A stretch of 64,000 nucleotides of DNA from Naasia sp. SYSU D00057 (GCF_017916505.1 NZ_JAFMSZ010000002.1:186001-250000), one strand, 5' to 3'; numbered from the stretch's first letter, positions 39,963 through 49,281 are shown. Notes: generated by a model not told the origin, from the letters alone. Numbers and translations: made by a program.

Positions 39963-41165
39963 GTGGTCGAGCATGCATCCGCCTACCGTCCCGCCGACAT
40001 CTCGGCAGTGCTGCCCGAGGACCGCGCCGACGCGGTGCTCGTCGGCCGGGTGTGGGATCCCGCCGCCGGCGGCCCGCTCGTCGTCGCGGTGCGCGGGGAC
40101 GAGTACGTGGACCTCAGCGCGTCGGCCGCCACGATGTCGGAGCTCCTCGAGCGGCCGGATGCCGTCGACGTCGCGGCAGGCGCCACGGCGCCGGTCCGCG
40201 GCAGCGTCGCCGACCTCGTCCGCGCCTCCCTCGAGCAGGACGCGGACTCGCCGCGGCTGCTCGCACCGGTGGACCTGCAGGTCGTGAAGGCGTGCGGCGT
40301 CACCTTCGCCGAGAGCCTCCTGGAGCGGGTCATCGAGGAGCGCGCCGGCGGCGACCGGGCCGCCGCCGCCCCGGTGCGCGAGCGGGTGCTCGCCGCGCTC
40401 GGCGGCCCCATCCACTCTCTGCGCCCGGGCTCCCCCGCAGCCGCCGAGCTGAAGCGAACCCTCATCGAGGAGGGCCTCTGGTCGCAGTACCTCGAGGTGG
40501 GCATCGGGCCGGACCCCGAGGTCTTCACCAAGGCGCCCGTGCTCGCCTCCGTCGGCTTCGGCTCCGGCATCGGCGTCCCGTCGACCTCGGAGTGGAACAA
40601 CCCGGAGCCCGAGCTCGTGCTCGTCGCCGATTCGGCGGGCCGGCTGGTCGGCGCGACGCTCGGCAACGATGTGAACCTGCGCGACGTCGAGGGACGCAGC
40701 GCCCTGCTCCTCGGCAAGGCGAAGGACAACAACGCGTCGAGCTCGATCGGCCCCTTCATCCGCCTCTTCGACGGCCGCTTCACGCCGGAGACCGTGCGGC
40801 AGGAGGAGATCCTCCTCACCGTCGAGGGGACGGACGGCTACGTGCTGGAGGGGCGCAACAGCGTCGCCCGGATGAGCCGGACCTTCGAGGACCTCGTGCA
40901 CGCGACGCACGGCCGCCACCACCAGTACCCGGACGGTTTCGCGCTCTACACCGGGACCCTCTTCGCGCCGGTGCAGGACCGGGACGTTCCCGGCGAGGGC
41001 TTCACGCACAAGCCGGGCGACGTCGTCTCGATCCGGAGCCGGCACCTGGGCGCGCTCGTCAACACGGTCGGCCGCAGCGAGGAACTGCCCGAGTGGACGT
41101 TCGGCATTGCGGCGCTGTTCCGCTACCTGGCAGGACGGCGCGGAAACATTTCGCATTCCCATTGA
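39963..41165 (+). CDS. Fumarylacetoacetate hydrolase-family protein (2-keto-3-deoxy-pentonate dehydratase-like)
   Basis: A 400-residue FAH-superfamily enzyme. KACGVTFAESLLERVIEE, VGFGSGIGVPSTSEWNNPEPEL (metal-binding Glu residues), GNDVNLRDVEGRSALLLGKAK and the late FTHKPGDVV segment match the long (about 390-residue) FAH proteins that dehydrate 2-keto-3-deoxy-xylonate or -arabinonate to 2-oxoglutarate semialdehyde (XylX type). The start is GTG at 39963. The neighbours supply the dehydratase before it and the semialdehyde dehydrogenase after it. A diketo-deoxy-sugar-acid hydrolase role is the main alternative. Confidence 0.82.
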   Translation: MVEHASAYRPADISAVLPEDRADAVLVGRVWDPAAGGPLVVAVRGDEYVDLSASAATMSELLERPDAVDVAAGATAPVRGSVADLVRASLEQDADSPRLLAPVDLQVVKACGVTFAESLLERVIEERAGGDRAAAAPVRERVLAALGGPIHSLRPGSPAAAELKRTLIEEGLWSQYLEVGIGPDPEVFTKAPVLASVGFGSGIGVPSTSEWNNPEPELVLVADSAGRLVGATLGNDVNLRDVEGRSALLLGKAKDNNASSSIGPFIRLFDGRFTPETVRQEEILLTVEGTDGYVLEGRNSVARMSRTFEDLVHATHGRHHQYPDGFALYTGTLFAPVQDRDVPGEGFTHKPGDVVSIRSRHLGALVNTVGRSEELPEWTFGIAALFRYLAGRRGNISHSH

Positions 41166-41169
41166 AAAG

Positions 41170-41259
41170 TTGTGAGCCCGGGAAGCGGAAAGATAGCCTG
41201 ACAACTCCGCAAGGGCGGTTTCTCGGACAACGGAAAGCCGGCCCCGCGATGCCGCGGGG
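41170..41259 (+). promoter_or_regulatory. Promoter and leader hairpin before the IlvD/Edd dehydratase
   Basis: TTGTGA (41170-41175) and TAGCCT (41194-41199), 18 bases apart, form a plausible -35/-10 pair starting just after the FAH stop. A 7-bp hairpin CCCCGCG/CGCGGGG lies in the leader at 41242-41259. The dehydratase gene may thus have its own promoter inside the island. Confidence 0.4.
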
Positions 41260-41283
41260 ACCTCGGCAGAGACGAAAGATGCA

Positions 41284-42999
41284 ATGACCGAACAGCGCAG
41301 TTCGCAGTGGTACGCCGGCTCCGATCGGAACGCCTACCTCCATCGGGCGTGGATGCGCCGGGGAGTGCCCAGCAGCGCCTTCGAGGGGCGGCCGCAGATC
41401 GCGATCGCCAACACGGCGTCCGACCTCACCCCGTGCAACGCGCACCTGAACGAGGTCGCCGAATCGGTCAAGCACGGCATCTACGAGGCGGGCGGAATCC
41501 CGCTCAACCTCCCCGTCGTCTCCCTGGGTGAGACGAATGTGCGCCCCACCGCCATGCTCTGGCGCAACATGGCGGCCATGGCGACGGAGGAGATGCTCCG
41601 GGCCAACCCGATCGACGGCGTCGTGCTGCTCGGCGGGTGCGACAAGACGATCCCTTCCCTGCTGATGGCGGCGGCGTCCGTCGACATCCCGGCCCTCGTG
41701 GTCCCGGGCGGTCCGATGCTCAACGGCACCTTCCGCGGCGTCCCGCTCGGCTGCGGCACCGACGTGTGGAAGCTCAGCGAGGAGGTGCGGGCCGGCACCC
41801 TCTCCGAGAAGCTGTTCCTCAAGTCCGAGTCGTCGATGATCCGCAGCAAGGGCCACTGCAACACCATGGGCACCGCCTCGACCATGGGCCTGCTCGCCGA
41901 GGCGCTCGGCACCGTGATCCCCGGCCTCGCCGGCACCCCGGCCCCCGACGCCCGGCTCCTAGAGGCCGCGCACGAGTCGGGCCGGCTCGCGGTCGAGATG
42001 GTCGCCGCGGGCCGCACGCCGAGCCAGGTGATCACCAAGGAGTCGTTCCACAACGCGATCGTGGCGCTCGCCGCGATCGGCGGGTCGACGAACGCCGTCG
42101 TCCACCTGCTGGCCATCGCGGGCCGGCTCGGCATCGACCTGACCCTCGACGACTTCGATCGCATCGGCGCGGACGTGCCGCTGCTCGTCAACCTGCAGCC
42201 CGCCGGCAAGTACCTCATGGAGGACCTGCACCGGGCAGGCGGCTTCCTCGCCGTGCTCCAGCAGGTGAAGGACCTGCTGAACCCGACGGCGATCACCGTG
42301 ACCGGCGAGCCGCTCGTCTCCTACCTCGAGGACGAGCAGATCTGGGACAGGGACGTCATCCGCGAGCGCGAGCAGCCGCTCATCGACGAGGCCGGCATCG
42401 CGGTCCTCTACGGCAATCTCGCCCCGACCGGCGCGATCATCAAGCCGGCCGCCGCGAGCCCGGAGCTGCTCTCGCACCGAGGCAAGGCGGTCGTCTTCGA
42501 GTCCGTCGAGGACCTCCACGAGCGCATCGACGACCCGGATCTCGAGGTGGACGCCACCTCGGTGCTGGTCCTCCGCGGCTGCGGACCGAAGGGCTACCCG
42601 GGCATGCCCGAGGTCTCCAACATGCCGCTGCCGAAGAAGCTGCTCGAGCAGGGCGTGCGCGACATGGTCCGGGTCTGCGACGGTCGCATGAGCGGCACCG
42701 CCTACGGCACGGTGGTCCTGCACGTCACCCCCGAGGCCGCGGCCGGCGGCCTGCTCGGCCTCGTGGAGAACGGCGACGAGATCGTCCTCGACGTCGAGGG
42801 CCGCCGCCTCGAGCTGAATGTGCCGGAGGAGGAGCTGCAGCAGCGCCGGGTGCCGGCCTCCACGGCGGACGCCTTCGCGGCGCCGACGCGCGGCTGGGAG
42901 AAGCTCTACGTCGAGCACGTGCAGCAGGCGAACAGCGGCGCGGACCTCGACTTCCTCATCGGCGCGTCGGGTCCGGACGTCGCGCGCGAGTCGCACTGA
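41284..42999 (+). CDS. IlvD/Edd-family dehydratase (aldonate dehydratase-like)
   Basis: A 571-residue iron-sulfur dehydratase. The three cluster cysteines are C51 (TPCNAHLNEVAE), C119 (GGCDKTIPSLLMA) and C192 (GHCNTMGTAST), and the C-terminal swivel domain contains RGCGPKGYPGMPE and RMSGTAYGTVVLH. Family members dehydrate dihydroxy acids (IlvD), phosphogluconate (Edd) or pentonates such as xylonate and arabinonate. The RGCGPKGYPGMPEV form and the neighbours favour an aldonate dehydratase making the 2-keto-3-deoxy acid used by the FAH enzyme. It is the first of six genes in tight order. Confidence 0.9.
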   Translation: MTEQRSSQWYAGSDRNAYLHRAWMRRGVPSSAFEGRPQIAIANTASDLTPCNAHLNEVAESVKHGIYEAGGIPLNLPVVSLGETNVRPTAMLWRNMAAMATEEMLRANPIDGVVLLGGCDKTIPSLLMAAASVDIPALVVPGGPMLNGTFRGVPLGCGTDVWKLSEEVRAGTLSEKLFLKSESSMIRSKGHCNTMGTASTMGLLAEALGTVIPGLAGTPAPDARLLEAAHESGRLAVEMVAAGRTPSQVITKESFHNAIVALAAIGGSTNAVVHLLAIAGRLGIDLTLDDFDRIGADVPLLVNLQPAGKYLMEDLHRAGGFLAVLQQVKDLLNPTAITVTGEPLVSYLEDEQIWDRDVIREREQPLIDEAGIAVLYGNLAPTGAIIKPAAASPELLSHRGKAVVFESVEDLHERIDDPDLEVDATSVLVLRGCGPKGYPGMPEVSNMPLPKKLLEQGVRDMVRVCDGRMSGTAYGTVVLHVTPEAAAGGLLGLVENGDEIVLDVEGRRLELNVPEEELQQRRVPASTADAFAAPTRGWEKLYVEHVQQANSGADLDFLIGASGPDVARESH

Positions 43000-43010
43000 G
43001 CGGCAGCCGC

Positions 43011-44402
43011 GTGACCACCACTCCCCCGCGTCCCCTGCGCACGCAGGGCACGACCATCGTCGACGGCTTCGGCGAGGAGATCCGCCTCCGCGGCGTGTGC
43101 GTCGGCGGCTGGCTCAACATGGAGAACTTCATCACGGGGTACTCCGCCAACGAGTCGCTGATGCGCCGCCACGTCCGCGACGCGATCGGCGAGGAGAGGT
43201 ACGAGCGCTTCTTCGACCGCCTGCTCTCGGTGTTCTTCGCCGAGGACGACGCGCGGTTCCTCGGGGAGGCCGGCCTCAACTCGGTCCGGATCCCCGTCAA
43301 CTACCGGCACCTCGAGAGCGACGCGAAGCCGTTCGAGATCCGCGAGGAGGGCTTCCGCCACCTCGACCGGGCCATCGAGGAGTGCGGGCGGCACGGCGTC
43401 TACACGATGATCGACCTGCACGCCCTGCCCGGGTACCAGAACCACGACTGGCACGCCGACAACCCCACGCACGTCGCCTCGTTCTGGGATCACCCGCACT
43501 TCCAGGACCGGGTGGTGAACATCTGGGAGGCGATCGCGACCCGCTACCGGGACAACCCGTGGGTCGGCGGCTACAACCTGATCAACGAGCCGGCGGACGA
43601 GTCCCGCCGGGTGGTGGGCCCCTTCTACGAGCGGCTCGTCGCGGCGATCCGCGCCATCGACCCCGACCACATCGTCTTCCTCGACGGCAACACCTACGCG
43701 ACCCAGTTCGACGTCTTCCCCGACGAGCCCGCCGAGAACGCCGTGTACACCCTGCACGACTACGTCTCCGCCGGCCTCGGCCGCGGCGGCCCGTACCCGG
43801 GCACGACGATGGACGGCGTCTGGTTCGACAAGGCGAAGGTCGAGGAGAAGTTCCTCGCCCGCTCCGAGTACGCCCGGCGCACCGGCACGCCGATCTTCGT
43901 CGGGGAGTTCAGCCCCATCTACACCGGCGACCCGGAGCTCGACGTGCAGCGCCGGCAGATCCTCGACGACCAGCTCGAGATCTACCGCCGCTACAACGCC
44001 GGCTGGGCGTCGTGGATGTACAAGGACCTCGGCCGGCAGGGCCTCGTCAGCGTCCGCCCCGACTCCGCCTACGGGCGGCGGTTCGGCGACTTCCTCGCGA
44101 AGAAGGACCGGCTCGGCGCCGACCACTGGGGCAGCACCGGGGAGGGGGTCCGCGAGGTCACCCAGCCCGTGCAGGACCTCATCGCCCGCGAGTTCCCGGA
44201 CTTCGACCCGTATCCGTGGGGACGCTTCGACTACGTTCGGCGCCTGCTGCTCAACATCCTGGTCGCGCAGCCGCTCTCGCTCGAGTACGCGGACCTGTTC
44301 CGCGGGCTCGACGACAGCGAGCTCGACGCCCTCGCCGACTCGTTCGCTTTCGCCAACTGCACCGTCCGGGAGACGCTGCTCGAGCAGATGAAGGAGGGCT
44401 GA
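43011..44402 (+). CDS. Glycoside hydrolase family 5 (cellulase-like)
   Basis: A 463-residue TIM-barrel glycosidase. The catalytic acid is E193 in YNLINEPAD and the nucleophile E299 in IFVGEFSP, with RGVCVGGWLNMENFITGY and MIDLHALPGYQNHDWH earlier, all GH5-like. There is no signal peptide, so it probably acts in the cytoplasm on imported oligosaccharides or glycosides. The start is GTG at 43011, 11 bases after the dehydratase stop, and its stop overlaps the next gene (TGATG). This ties glycoside cleavage directly to the sugar-oxidising operon. The specific bond is unknown. Confidence 0.87.
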   Translation: MTTTPPRPLRTQGTTIVDGFGEEIRLRGVCVGGWLNMENFITGYSANESLMRRHVRDAIGEERYERFFDRLLSVFFAEDDARFLGEAGLNSVRIPVNYRHLESDAKPFEIREEGFRHLDRAIEECGRHGVYTMIDLHALPGYQNHDWHADNPTHVASFWDHPHFQDRVVNIWEAIATRYRDNPWVGGYNLINEPADESRRVVGPFYERLVAAIRAIDPDHIVFLDGNTYATQFDVFPDEPAENAVYTLHDYVSAGLGRGGPYPGTTMDGVWFDKAKVEEKFLARSEYARRTGTPIFVGEFSPIYTGDPELDVQRRQILDDQLEIYRRYNAGWASWMYKDLGRQGLVSVRPDSAYGRRFGDFLAKKDRLGADHWGSTGEGVREVTQPVQDLIAREFPDFDPYPWGRFDYVRRLLLNILVAQPLSLEYADLFRGLDDSELDALADSFAFANCTVRETLLEQMKEG

Positions 44403-45496
44403 TGCGCGCCGCCGTCCTGCGCACGCCGGGAGAGCCGCTGAGCATCGAGGAGGTCACCCTCGCGCCGCCGAAGCGCGGCGAGATCGTGGTGCGCGTCGAG
44501 GCCGCCGGCATCTGCCATAGCGACTACCACTACATGACCGGCGACATCACCTGCCCGCTCCCCGCGGTCCTCGGCCACGAGGGCGCGGGCATCGTGGAGG
44601 AGGTCGGGCCGGACAGCTCCGGCCGCGTCTCTGTCGGCGATCGGGTCGCCCTCATGTGGCGGCCCCGCTGCGGCGAATGTCCCGCGTGCATCGCCGGCAA
44701 CCCGGTGCTCTGCCGCTTCGGTCCGCTGCAGGCGACGACCGGCGGGCTGCCCGACGGCACCTCCCGGCTGAGCGCCGGCGACGAGAAGGTGCACCACTTC
44801 CTCGGCGTCTCCTGCTTCGCGGACCGCGTCGTCGTCTCCGAGCGCTCCGTCGTGCCGGTGCCGGACGGTGTGCCCCCGCAGATCGCGGCGATCGCCGGCT
44901 GCGCGGTGATCACCGGCGTCGGCGCCGTCTTCAACGCGGTCGGCGAGTGCGCCGGGCGCTCCCTCCTCATCCTCGGCGCCGGCGGCGTCGGGCTCTCCGC
45001 CGTCATGGGCGCACGGCTCTCCGGGGCGGATCCCATCGTCGTCGTCGACATCGACCCGGAGAAGCTCGAGCTCGCGCGCCGACTGGGCGCCACGCACACC
45101 ATCGACGGCCGGAACGGCGACGTGGTCGAGCAGGTGCTCGCCGCGGTCCCCGACGGCGTCGAGTACGCGATCGAGGCGATCGGCCGGCCGCAGACCCTGC
45201 AGCAGGCGTTCGAGGCGCTGAAGCCGGCCGGCACGCTCGTCGCAGTCGGGCTCGGCCGGGTCGGCGAGACCTTCTCCGTACCCGTCAACCTGCTCGTGCA
45301 GCGCCAGAAGCGGATCATCGGCTCCCTCTACGGATCCGCGAACCCGCTCCTCGACCTGCCGCGCATCTTCCAGCTCTACCTGTCCGGGCGCCTGCCGCTC
45401 GACGAGCTGATGGGGGCCACCTATCCGCTCGAATCGGTGAACCAGGCCTACGACGACCTGCGCGGCGCCGTGGGAAGAGGAGTGATCGTCCCGTGA
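44402..45496 (+). CDS. Zinc-dependent alcohol dehydrogenase
   Basis: A 364-residue MDR-family dehydrogenase. Catalytic zinc ligands are C38 (GICHSDYH), H59 and E60 (GHEGAG). Structural zinc is held by C90, C93, C96 and C104. The NAD site is LGAGGVGLSAVMGA near 196-209. The class III-like layout suits oxidation of a primary or secondary alcohol, perhaps a sugar alcohol or sugar, at an early pathway step. It starts by TGATG overlap with the GH5 gene and ends by GTGA overlap with the SDR gene. Confidence 0.88.
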   Translation: MRAAVLRTPGEPLSIEEVTLAPPKRGEIVVRVEAAGICHSDYHYMTGDITCPLPAVLGHEGAGIVEEVGPDSSGRVSVGDRVALMWRPRCGECPACIAGNPVLCRFGPLQATTGGLPDGTSRLSAGDEKVHHFLGVSCFADRVVVSERSVVPVPDGVPPQIAAIAGCAVITGVGAVFNAVGECAGRSLLILGAGGVGLSAVMGARLSGADPIVVVDIDPEKLELARRLGATHTIDGRNGDVVEQVLAAVPDGVEYAIEAIGRPQTLQQAFEALKPAGTLVAVGLGRVGETFSVPVNLLVQRQKRIIGSLYGSANPLLDLPRIFQLYLSGRLPLDELMGATYPLESVNQAYDDLRGAVGRGVIVP

Positions 45497-46272
45497 CCGA
45501 CGTCCAGCCGCAGTACGCCATCTACCCGAGCCTCCGCGGTCAGGTCGCCTTCGTGAGCGGCGGCGCGACCGGGCTCGGCGAGGAGTTCGTGAGCTCCCTC
45601 GCCGCGCAGGGCGCCCGGGTCGCGTTCGTCGACGTCAACGAGCAGGCGGGCGCCGCGCTGGCGCAGCGGATCGCGGAGCGAGGCGATCCGGAGCCGCTGT
45701 TCCTCCCGTGCGATGTCCGCGACATCCCCGCCGTCCAGCAGGCGATCGCGACCGCGGCCGAGCGCCTCGGGCCGATCACCGTCCTCGTCAACAACGCCGC
45801 CCGCGACGACCGCCACAAGGTGATGGAGATGGACCTCGCTCGGTGGGACGAGGAGATGGCGGTCAACCTGCGCCACCACTTCTTCACCGCGCAGGCCGTG
45901 GTCCCCATGATGCGCGAGGCGGGCCGCGGCTCGATCATCAACCTCGGCTCGATCAGCGCGCACATCGATCTCGTCGACCTGCCCGGTTACATCACCGCGA
46001 AGGCCGGCATCGAGGGCCTCACCCGCACGCTCGCCCGCGAGCTCGGCCCCTGGGGCATCCGGGTGAACTGCATCATCCCGGGCTGGATCATGACCGAGAA
46101 GCAGCTGCGGGAGTGGGTGACGCCGGAGGCCGAGGAGTCGATCGAGCGCAACCAGTGCCTGCCCCAGAAGCTCTACCCCGACGACGTGGCGCGGATGCTC
46201 CTCTGGCTCGCCGCCGACGACTCCCGGTCCTGCACCGCGCAGAACTGGGTCGTCGACGGCGGCTGGATGTGA
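45493..46272 (+). CDS. Short-chain dehydrogenase/reductase (sugar 1-dehydrogenase-like)
   Basis: A 259-residue classical SDR. The cofactor motif SGGATGLG is at 22-29, NNAA near 100, and the active site has S153, Y166 and K170 (GYITAKAG). IIPGWIMTEKQ and NWVVDGGWM at the C-terminus are typical of SDR sugar dehydrogenases such as the XylB-type xylose dehydrogenase. In the proposed pathway it would oxidise the pentose to its lactone, the first step. It begins by GTGA overlap with the alcohol dehydrogenase gene. Confidence 0.87.
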   Translation: MTDVQPQYAIYPSLRGQVAFVSGGATGLGEEFVSSLAAQGARVAFVDVNEQAGAALAQRIAERGDPEPLFLPCDVRDIPAVQQAIATAAERLGPITVLVNNAARDDRHKVMEMDLARWDEEMAVNLRHHFFTAQAVVPMMREAGRGSIINLGSISAHIDLVDLPGYITAKAGIEGLTRTLARELGPWGIRVNCIIPGWIMTEKQLREWVTPEAEESIERNQCLPQKLYPDDVARMLLWLAADDSRSCTAQNWVVDGGWM

Positions 46273-46309
46273 CGACCGCACCCCTTCCTCCTCACCGAAC
46301 GGAGCACCC

Positions 46310-47761
46310 ATGACGACGACACTCGACGAGCTGCGCCGCCTCACCGCCGCCGCGGCGAAGGCCGCACCGATCGCCGCGGCCGCCTCGGACGCCGAGCGGG
46401 CGGGCTGGCTGCGGGCGGTCGCCGACCGCCTCGACGAGCACGCGGACGAGCTGATCGAGATCGCCGACTCGGAGACGCGCCTCGGCTCGACCCGCCTGAA
46501 GGGCGAGGTGGCGCGCACCACCGGACAGCTGCGCCTGTTCGCTGACGTCATCACCGAAGGCTCGTACCTCGAGGCGATCATCGACCACGCCGACCCCTCC
46601 GCGACGCCGCCGAAGCCCGACCTGCGCCGCGTGCTGCACCCGCTCGGTCCGGTCGCCGTCTTCTCCGCCTCGAACTTCCCGTTCGCGTTCTCGGTGGCGG
46701 GCGGCGACACCGCGTCGGCCCTCGCCGTCGGCTGCCCCGTGATCGTCAAGGCGCACTCCGGGCACCTCGCCCTGTCGCTGCGGATGGCCGAGCTCGTCGG
46801 CGCCGCCCTCGAGGAGGCCGGCGCGCCTGCGGGCATGTTCGGCCTCGTGACCGGCCGGGAGGCGGGCAACGCCCTCGTCGGCGACCCCGACATCACCGCG
46901 GTCGGCTTCACGGGCTCGGTGGCGGGCGGCCGCGCGCTCTTCGACATCGCCGCGTCGCGCCTCGACCCCATCCCGTTCTACGGCGAGCTCGGCAGCATCA
47001 ACCCCGTCGTCCTCACCGCGGGCGCCGTTGAGCGCCGGTCCGATGAGCTGGCGAAGGGCCTCGTCGGATCCTTCACCCTCGGCGTCGGCCAGTTCTGCAC
47101 CAAGCCCGGCGTCGTCTTCGTGCCCTCGGGCGCCGGCTTCGAGGACGCCGTGGCGCAGTCCGTGGACGGCGCGGCCGGCGGCCCGCTGCTCACCGACCGG
47201 ATCGCCGAGGCGTTCCCGGGCGGGATCCGCCGGCTGCTCGACGACGAGGCGGTGCGTCTGGTGTCGGGCGCGGCCGAGCAGGACGCGGTGAACGACGGCG
47301 CCACCCCGGTGGTGCTCGCGACGACCGCGGCCGCCGTCCGTGAGCGCCCCGAGACGCTGCTGGAGGAGGTCTTCGGGCCGACGACTCTCCTCATCTCCTA
47401 CGACTCCGAGGACGAGCTCCTCGCCTCCCTCGCCGTCGTGCCCGGCAGCCTCACCGCGACGGTGCACGCCGAGGACGACGAGGAGGTCGAGGGGATCGTC
47501 GACGCGCTGCGGCGCCGCGCGGGCCGCGTGCTCTTCGCGGGCTGGCCGACCGGCGTCGCGGTGAACTGGGCCCAGCACCACGGCGGCCCCTACCCGGCGA
47601 CGACGTCGCTGTACACGTCGGTCGGCGCCACCGCCGCGCGGCGCTTCCAGCGCCCCGTCGCCTACCAGAGCGCACCCGAGCGGCTGCTGCCCCCGGCGCT
47701 CCGCGAGGACAACCCCCTCGGCATCCCGCGCCGCGTGGATGGAATCCTGGTCCTCCCCTGA
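46310..47761 (+). CDS. Aldehyde dehydrogenase, 2-oxoglutarate-semialdehyde (2,5-dioxovalerate) dehydrogenase type
   Basis: A 483-residue NAD(P)-dependent dehydrogenase. The catalytic Cys is C263 in GVGQFCTKPG and the general base E226 in FYGELGSINPV. ASNFPFAFSVAGGDTASALAVGCP and VIVKAHSGH are particular to 2,5-dioxopentanoate dehydrogenases, which finish sugar-acid pathways by making 2-oxoglutarate. The stop is 41 bases before the next AKR gene. It would be step five of the Weimberg-type route encoded here and link it to the TCA cycle. Confidence 0.87.
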   Translation: MTTTLDELRRLTAAAAKAAPIAAAASDAERAGWLRAVADRLDEHADELIEIADSETRLGSTRLKGEVARTTGQLRLFADVITEGSYLEAIIDHADPSATPPKPDLRRVLHPLGPVAVFSASNFPFAFSVAGGDTASALAVGCPVIVKAHSGHLALSLRMAELVGAALEEAGAPAGMFGLVTGREAGNALVGDPDITAVGFTGSVAGGRALFDIAASRLDPIPFYGELGSINPVVLTAGAVERRSDELAKGLVGSFTLGVGQFCTKPGVVFVPSGAGFEDAVAQSVDGAAGGPLLTDRIAEAFPGGIRRLLDDEAVRLVSGAAEQDAVNDGATPVVLATTAAAVRERPETLLEEVFGPTTLLISYDSEDELLASLAVVPGSLTATVHAEDDEEVEGIVDALRRRAGRVLFAGWPTGVAVNWAQHHGGPYPATTSLYTSVGATAARRFQRPVAYQSAPERLLPPALREDNPLGIPRRVDGILVLP

Positions 47762-47802
47762 CCGGCGCCCGCCTCTCCCTCTCCTCGACCGAACGGATCG
47801 CG

Positions 47803-48753
47803 ATGACCGCTCTTCCCCGCCACCGCCTCGGCCGCACCGGCCTCGAGGTGACCGAGCTCTGCTTCGGCACGAGCCCCCTCGCCAGCATGGCGGGGCTCTA
47901 CGGCTACGAGGTCGACGACGAGCGGGCGGTCGCCACCGTGCTCGCGGCGTTCGAGAGTCCGGTCCGGTTCCTCGACACCTCGAACGGATACGGCGCCCAG
48001 GGCGAGAGCGAGCGCCGGATCGGCGAGGCCATCCGGCGCAACGGCGGCCTGCCCGAGGACTACGTGCTCGCGACCAAGGTCGACCCGGCCCACGGCAGCA
48101 GCGACTTCTCCGGCGCCCGCGTGCGCGCCTCCTTCGAGGAGAGCCTCGAGCGCCTCGGCCTGGAGCGGATCCAGCTGCTGCACCTGCACGACCCCGAGCG
48201 CATCACCTTCGACGAGGCGATGGCGGAGGACGGCCCCGTCGCGGCCCTCGTGCAGCTCAAGGAGGAGGGCCGCGTCGACCACATCGGCGTCGCCGGCGGA
48301 CCCGTGCCGCTGCTGCGGCGATTCGTCGACACCGACCTCTTCGACGTCGTGCTGAGCCACAACCGGTACACGCTGCTCGACCGCTCCTTCGAGCCGCTCA
48401 TCGAGGAGGCGGGACGCCGCGACGTCGGCGTGCTCAACGCCGCGCCCTATGGCGGCGGGATGCTGTCGAAGGGCCCGTCCACCTTCACCAAGTACGCGTA
48501 CGGGGAGCGCGAGTCCGTTCGCCAGGCCGCGCTCGCGATGGAGGACGCCTGCCGCCGGCACGACGTGCCCCTCGCCGCGGCGGCCCTCCAGTTCTCGACC
48601 CGCGACCCCCGCATCGCCTCGACGGTGCTCGGCTTCTCGACGCCGGAGCGGATCGAGCAGTCGCTCGCGCTGCTCGCGCACCAGATCCCGGACGCCCTGT
48701 GGGATGAGCTCGACGCCCTGGTCCCGCCGTCCGACACCTGGCTCGACGCCTGA
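47803..48753 (+). CDS. Aldo/keto reductase, D-threo-aldose 1-dehydrogenase (L-fucose dehydrogenase)-like
   Basis: A 316-residue AKR. LGRTGLEVTELCFGTSPLASM, RFLDTSNGYGAQGESERRIG (catalytic Asp/Tyr), VLATKVDP (Lys) and LLHLHDPE (His) match the aldose 1-dehydrogenase group that oxidises L-fucose, D-arabinose and related sugars to lactones. It is the last gene of the catabolic operon and an alternative first enzyme to the SDR. Its presence widens the candidate substrates beyond xylose and arabinose. It ends just before the long repeat array. Confidence 0.86.
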   Translation: MTALPRHRLGRTGLEVTELCFGTSPLASMAGLYGYEVDDERAVATVLAAFESPVRFLDTSNGYGAQGESERRIGEAIRRNGGLPEDYVLATKVDPAHGSSDFSGARVRASFEESLERLGLERIQLLHLHDPERITFDEAMAEDGPVAALVQLKEEGRVDHIGVAGGPVPLLRRFVDTDLFDVVLSHNRYTLLDRSFEPLIEEAGRRDVGVLNAAPYGGGMLSKGPSTFTKYAYGERESVRQAALAMEDACRRHDVPLAAAALQFSTRDPRIASTVLGFSTPERIEQSLALLAHQIPDALWDELDALVPPSDTWLDA

Positions 48754-48780
48754 GCGCGCCGGGGGCCGCCACCGCTGCGG

Positions 48781-49253
48781 TTCAGCAGGTGCCCAGCGCC
48801 TTCAGCAGCCACGCCGTGCCTTCAGCAGGCAGAAACAGGGCAGTTCTTCCTGCTGAGGGGGATCGGCACCTGCTGAGGGGGATCGGCACCTGCTGAGGGG
48901 GATCGGCACCTGCTCAGGGCGGGTCTGTCCCTGCCGGGCGACACCCGCCGGTCCAGCAGGAGCGCAACCGCTACAGCAGGCAGAACTGCCGCGGATCTTC
49001 CTGCTGAAGGGGTTCTGTACCTGCTGGGTCAGTTGCCCGGGTATCACCGCCGGCCCACCAGATGCCAAGCGCCTCCAACGGGCAGAACCAGGGACGGATC
49101 TGCTGCTGAAGGCCGACCGCAACCCGCTGAAGCGCCTGGCCGGTCGCACCGGCCGCGCTCAGCAGTTGGCCCAGCGCCCCAGCAGGCACCCAGTGCCTTC
49201 AGCAGGCAGAAGCCGGCCTGTTCTGCCTGCTGAGGCCGCTCCGCTCCTGCTGG
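48781..49253. repeat. Array of CAGCAGG / CCTGCTG inverted words with 20-bp spacing
   Basis: This 473-base stretch of the 576-base convergent gap contains about twenty copies of TCAGCAGG or its complement CCTGCTGA, many spaced about 20 bases apart. It includes three exact 20-base direct repeats (48851-48910, CTGCTGAGGGGGATCGGCAC). The words form several nested hairpins; the best is a 13-bp stem TCAGCAGGCAGAA / TTCTGCCTGCTGA at 49199-49233. No frame in it looks coding. Word orientation switches from CAGCAGG to CCTGCTG within each of about three super-units. A single related unit is at 33935. Confidence 0.85.
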
Positions 49254-49281
49254 AGAGACCGAACCGCAACCCCAGAACGCG

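Noticed and set aside
48781-49253. Possible CRISPR array
   Set aside because: The 20-bp units include their own spacers as exact repeats, the words occur in both orientations, and no unique 30-40-base spacers or cas genes are present.
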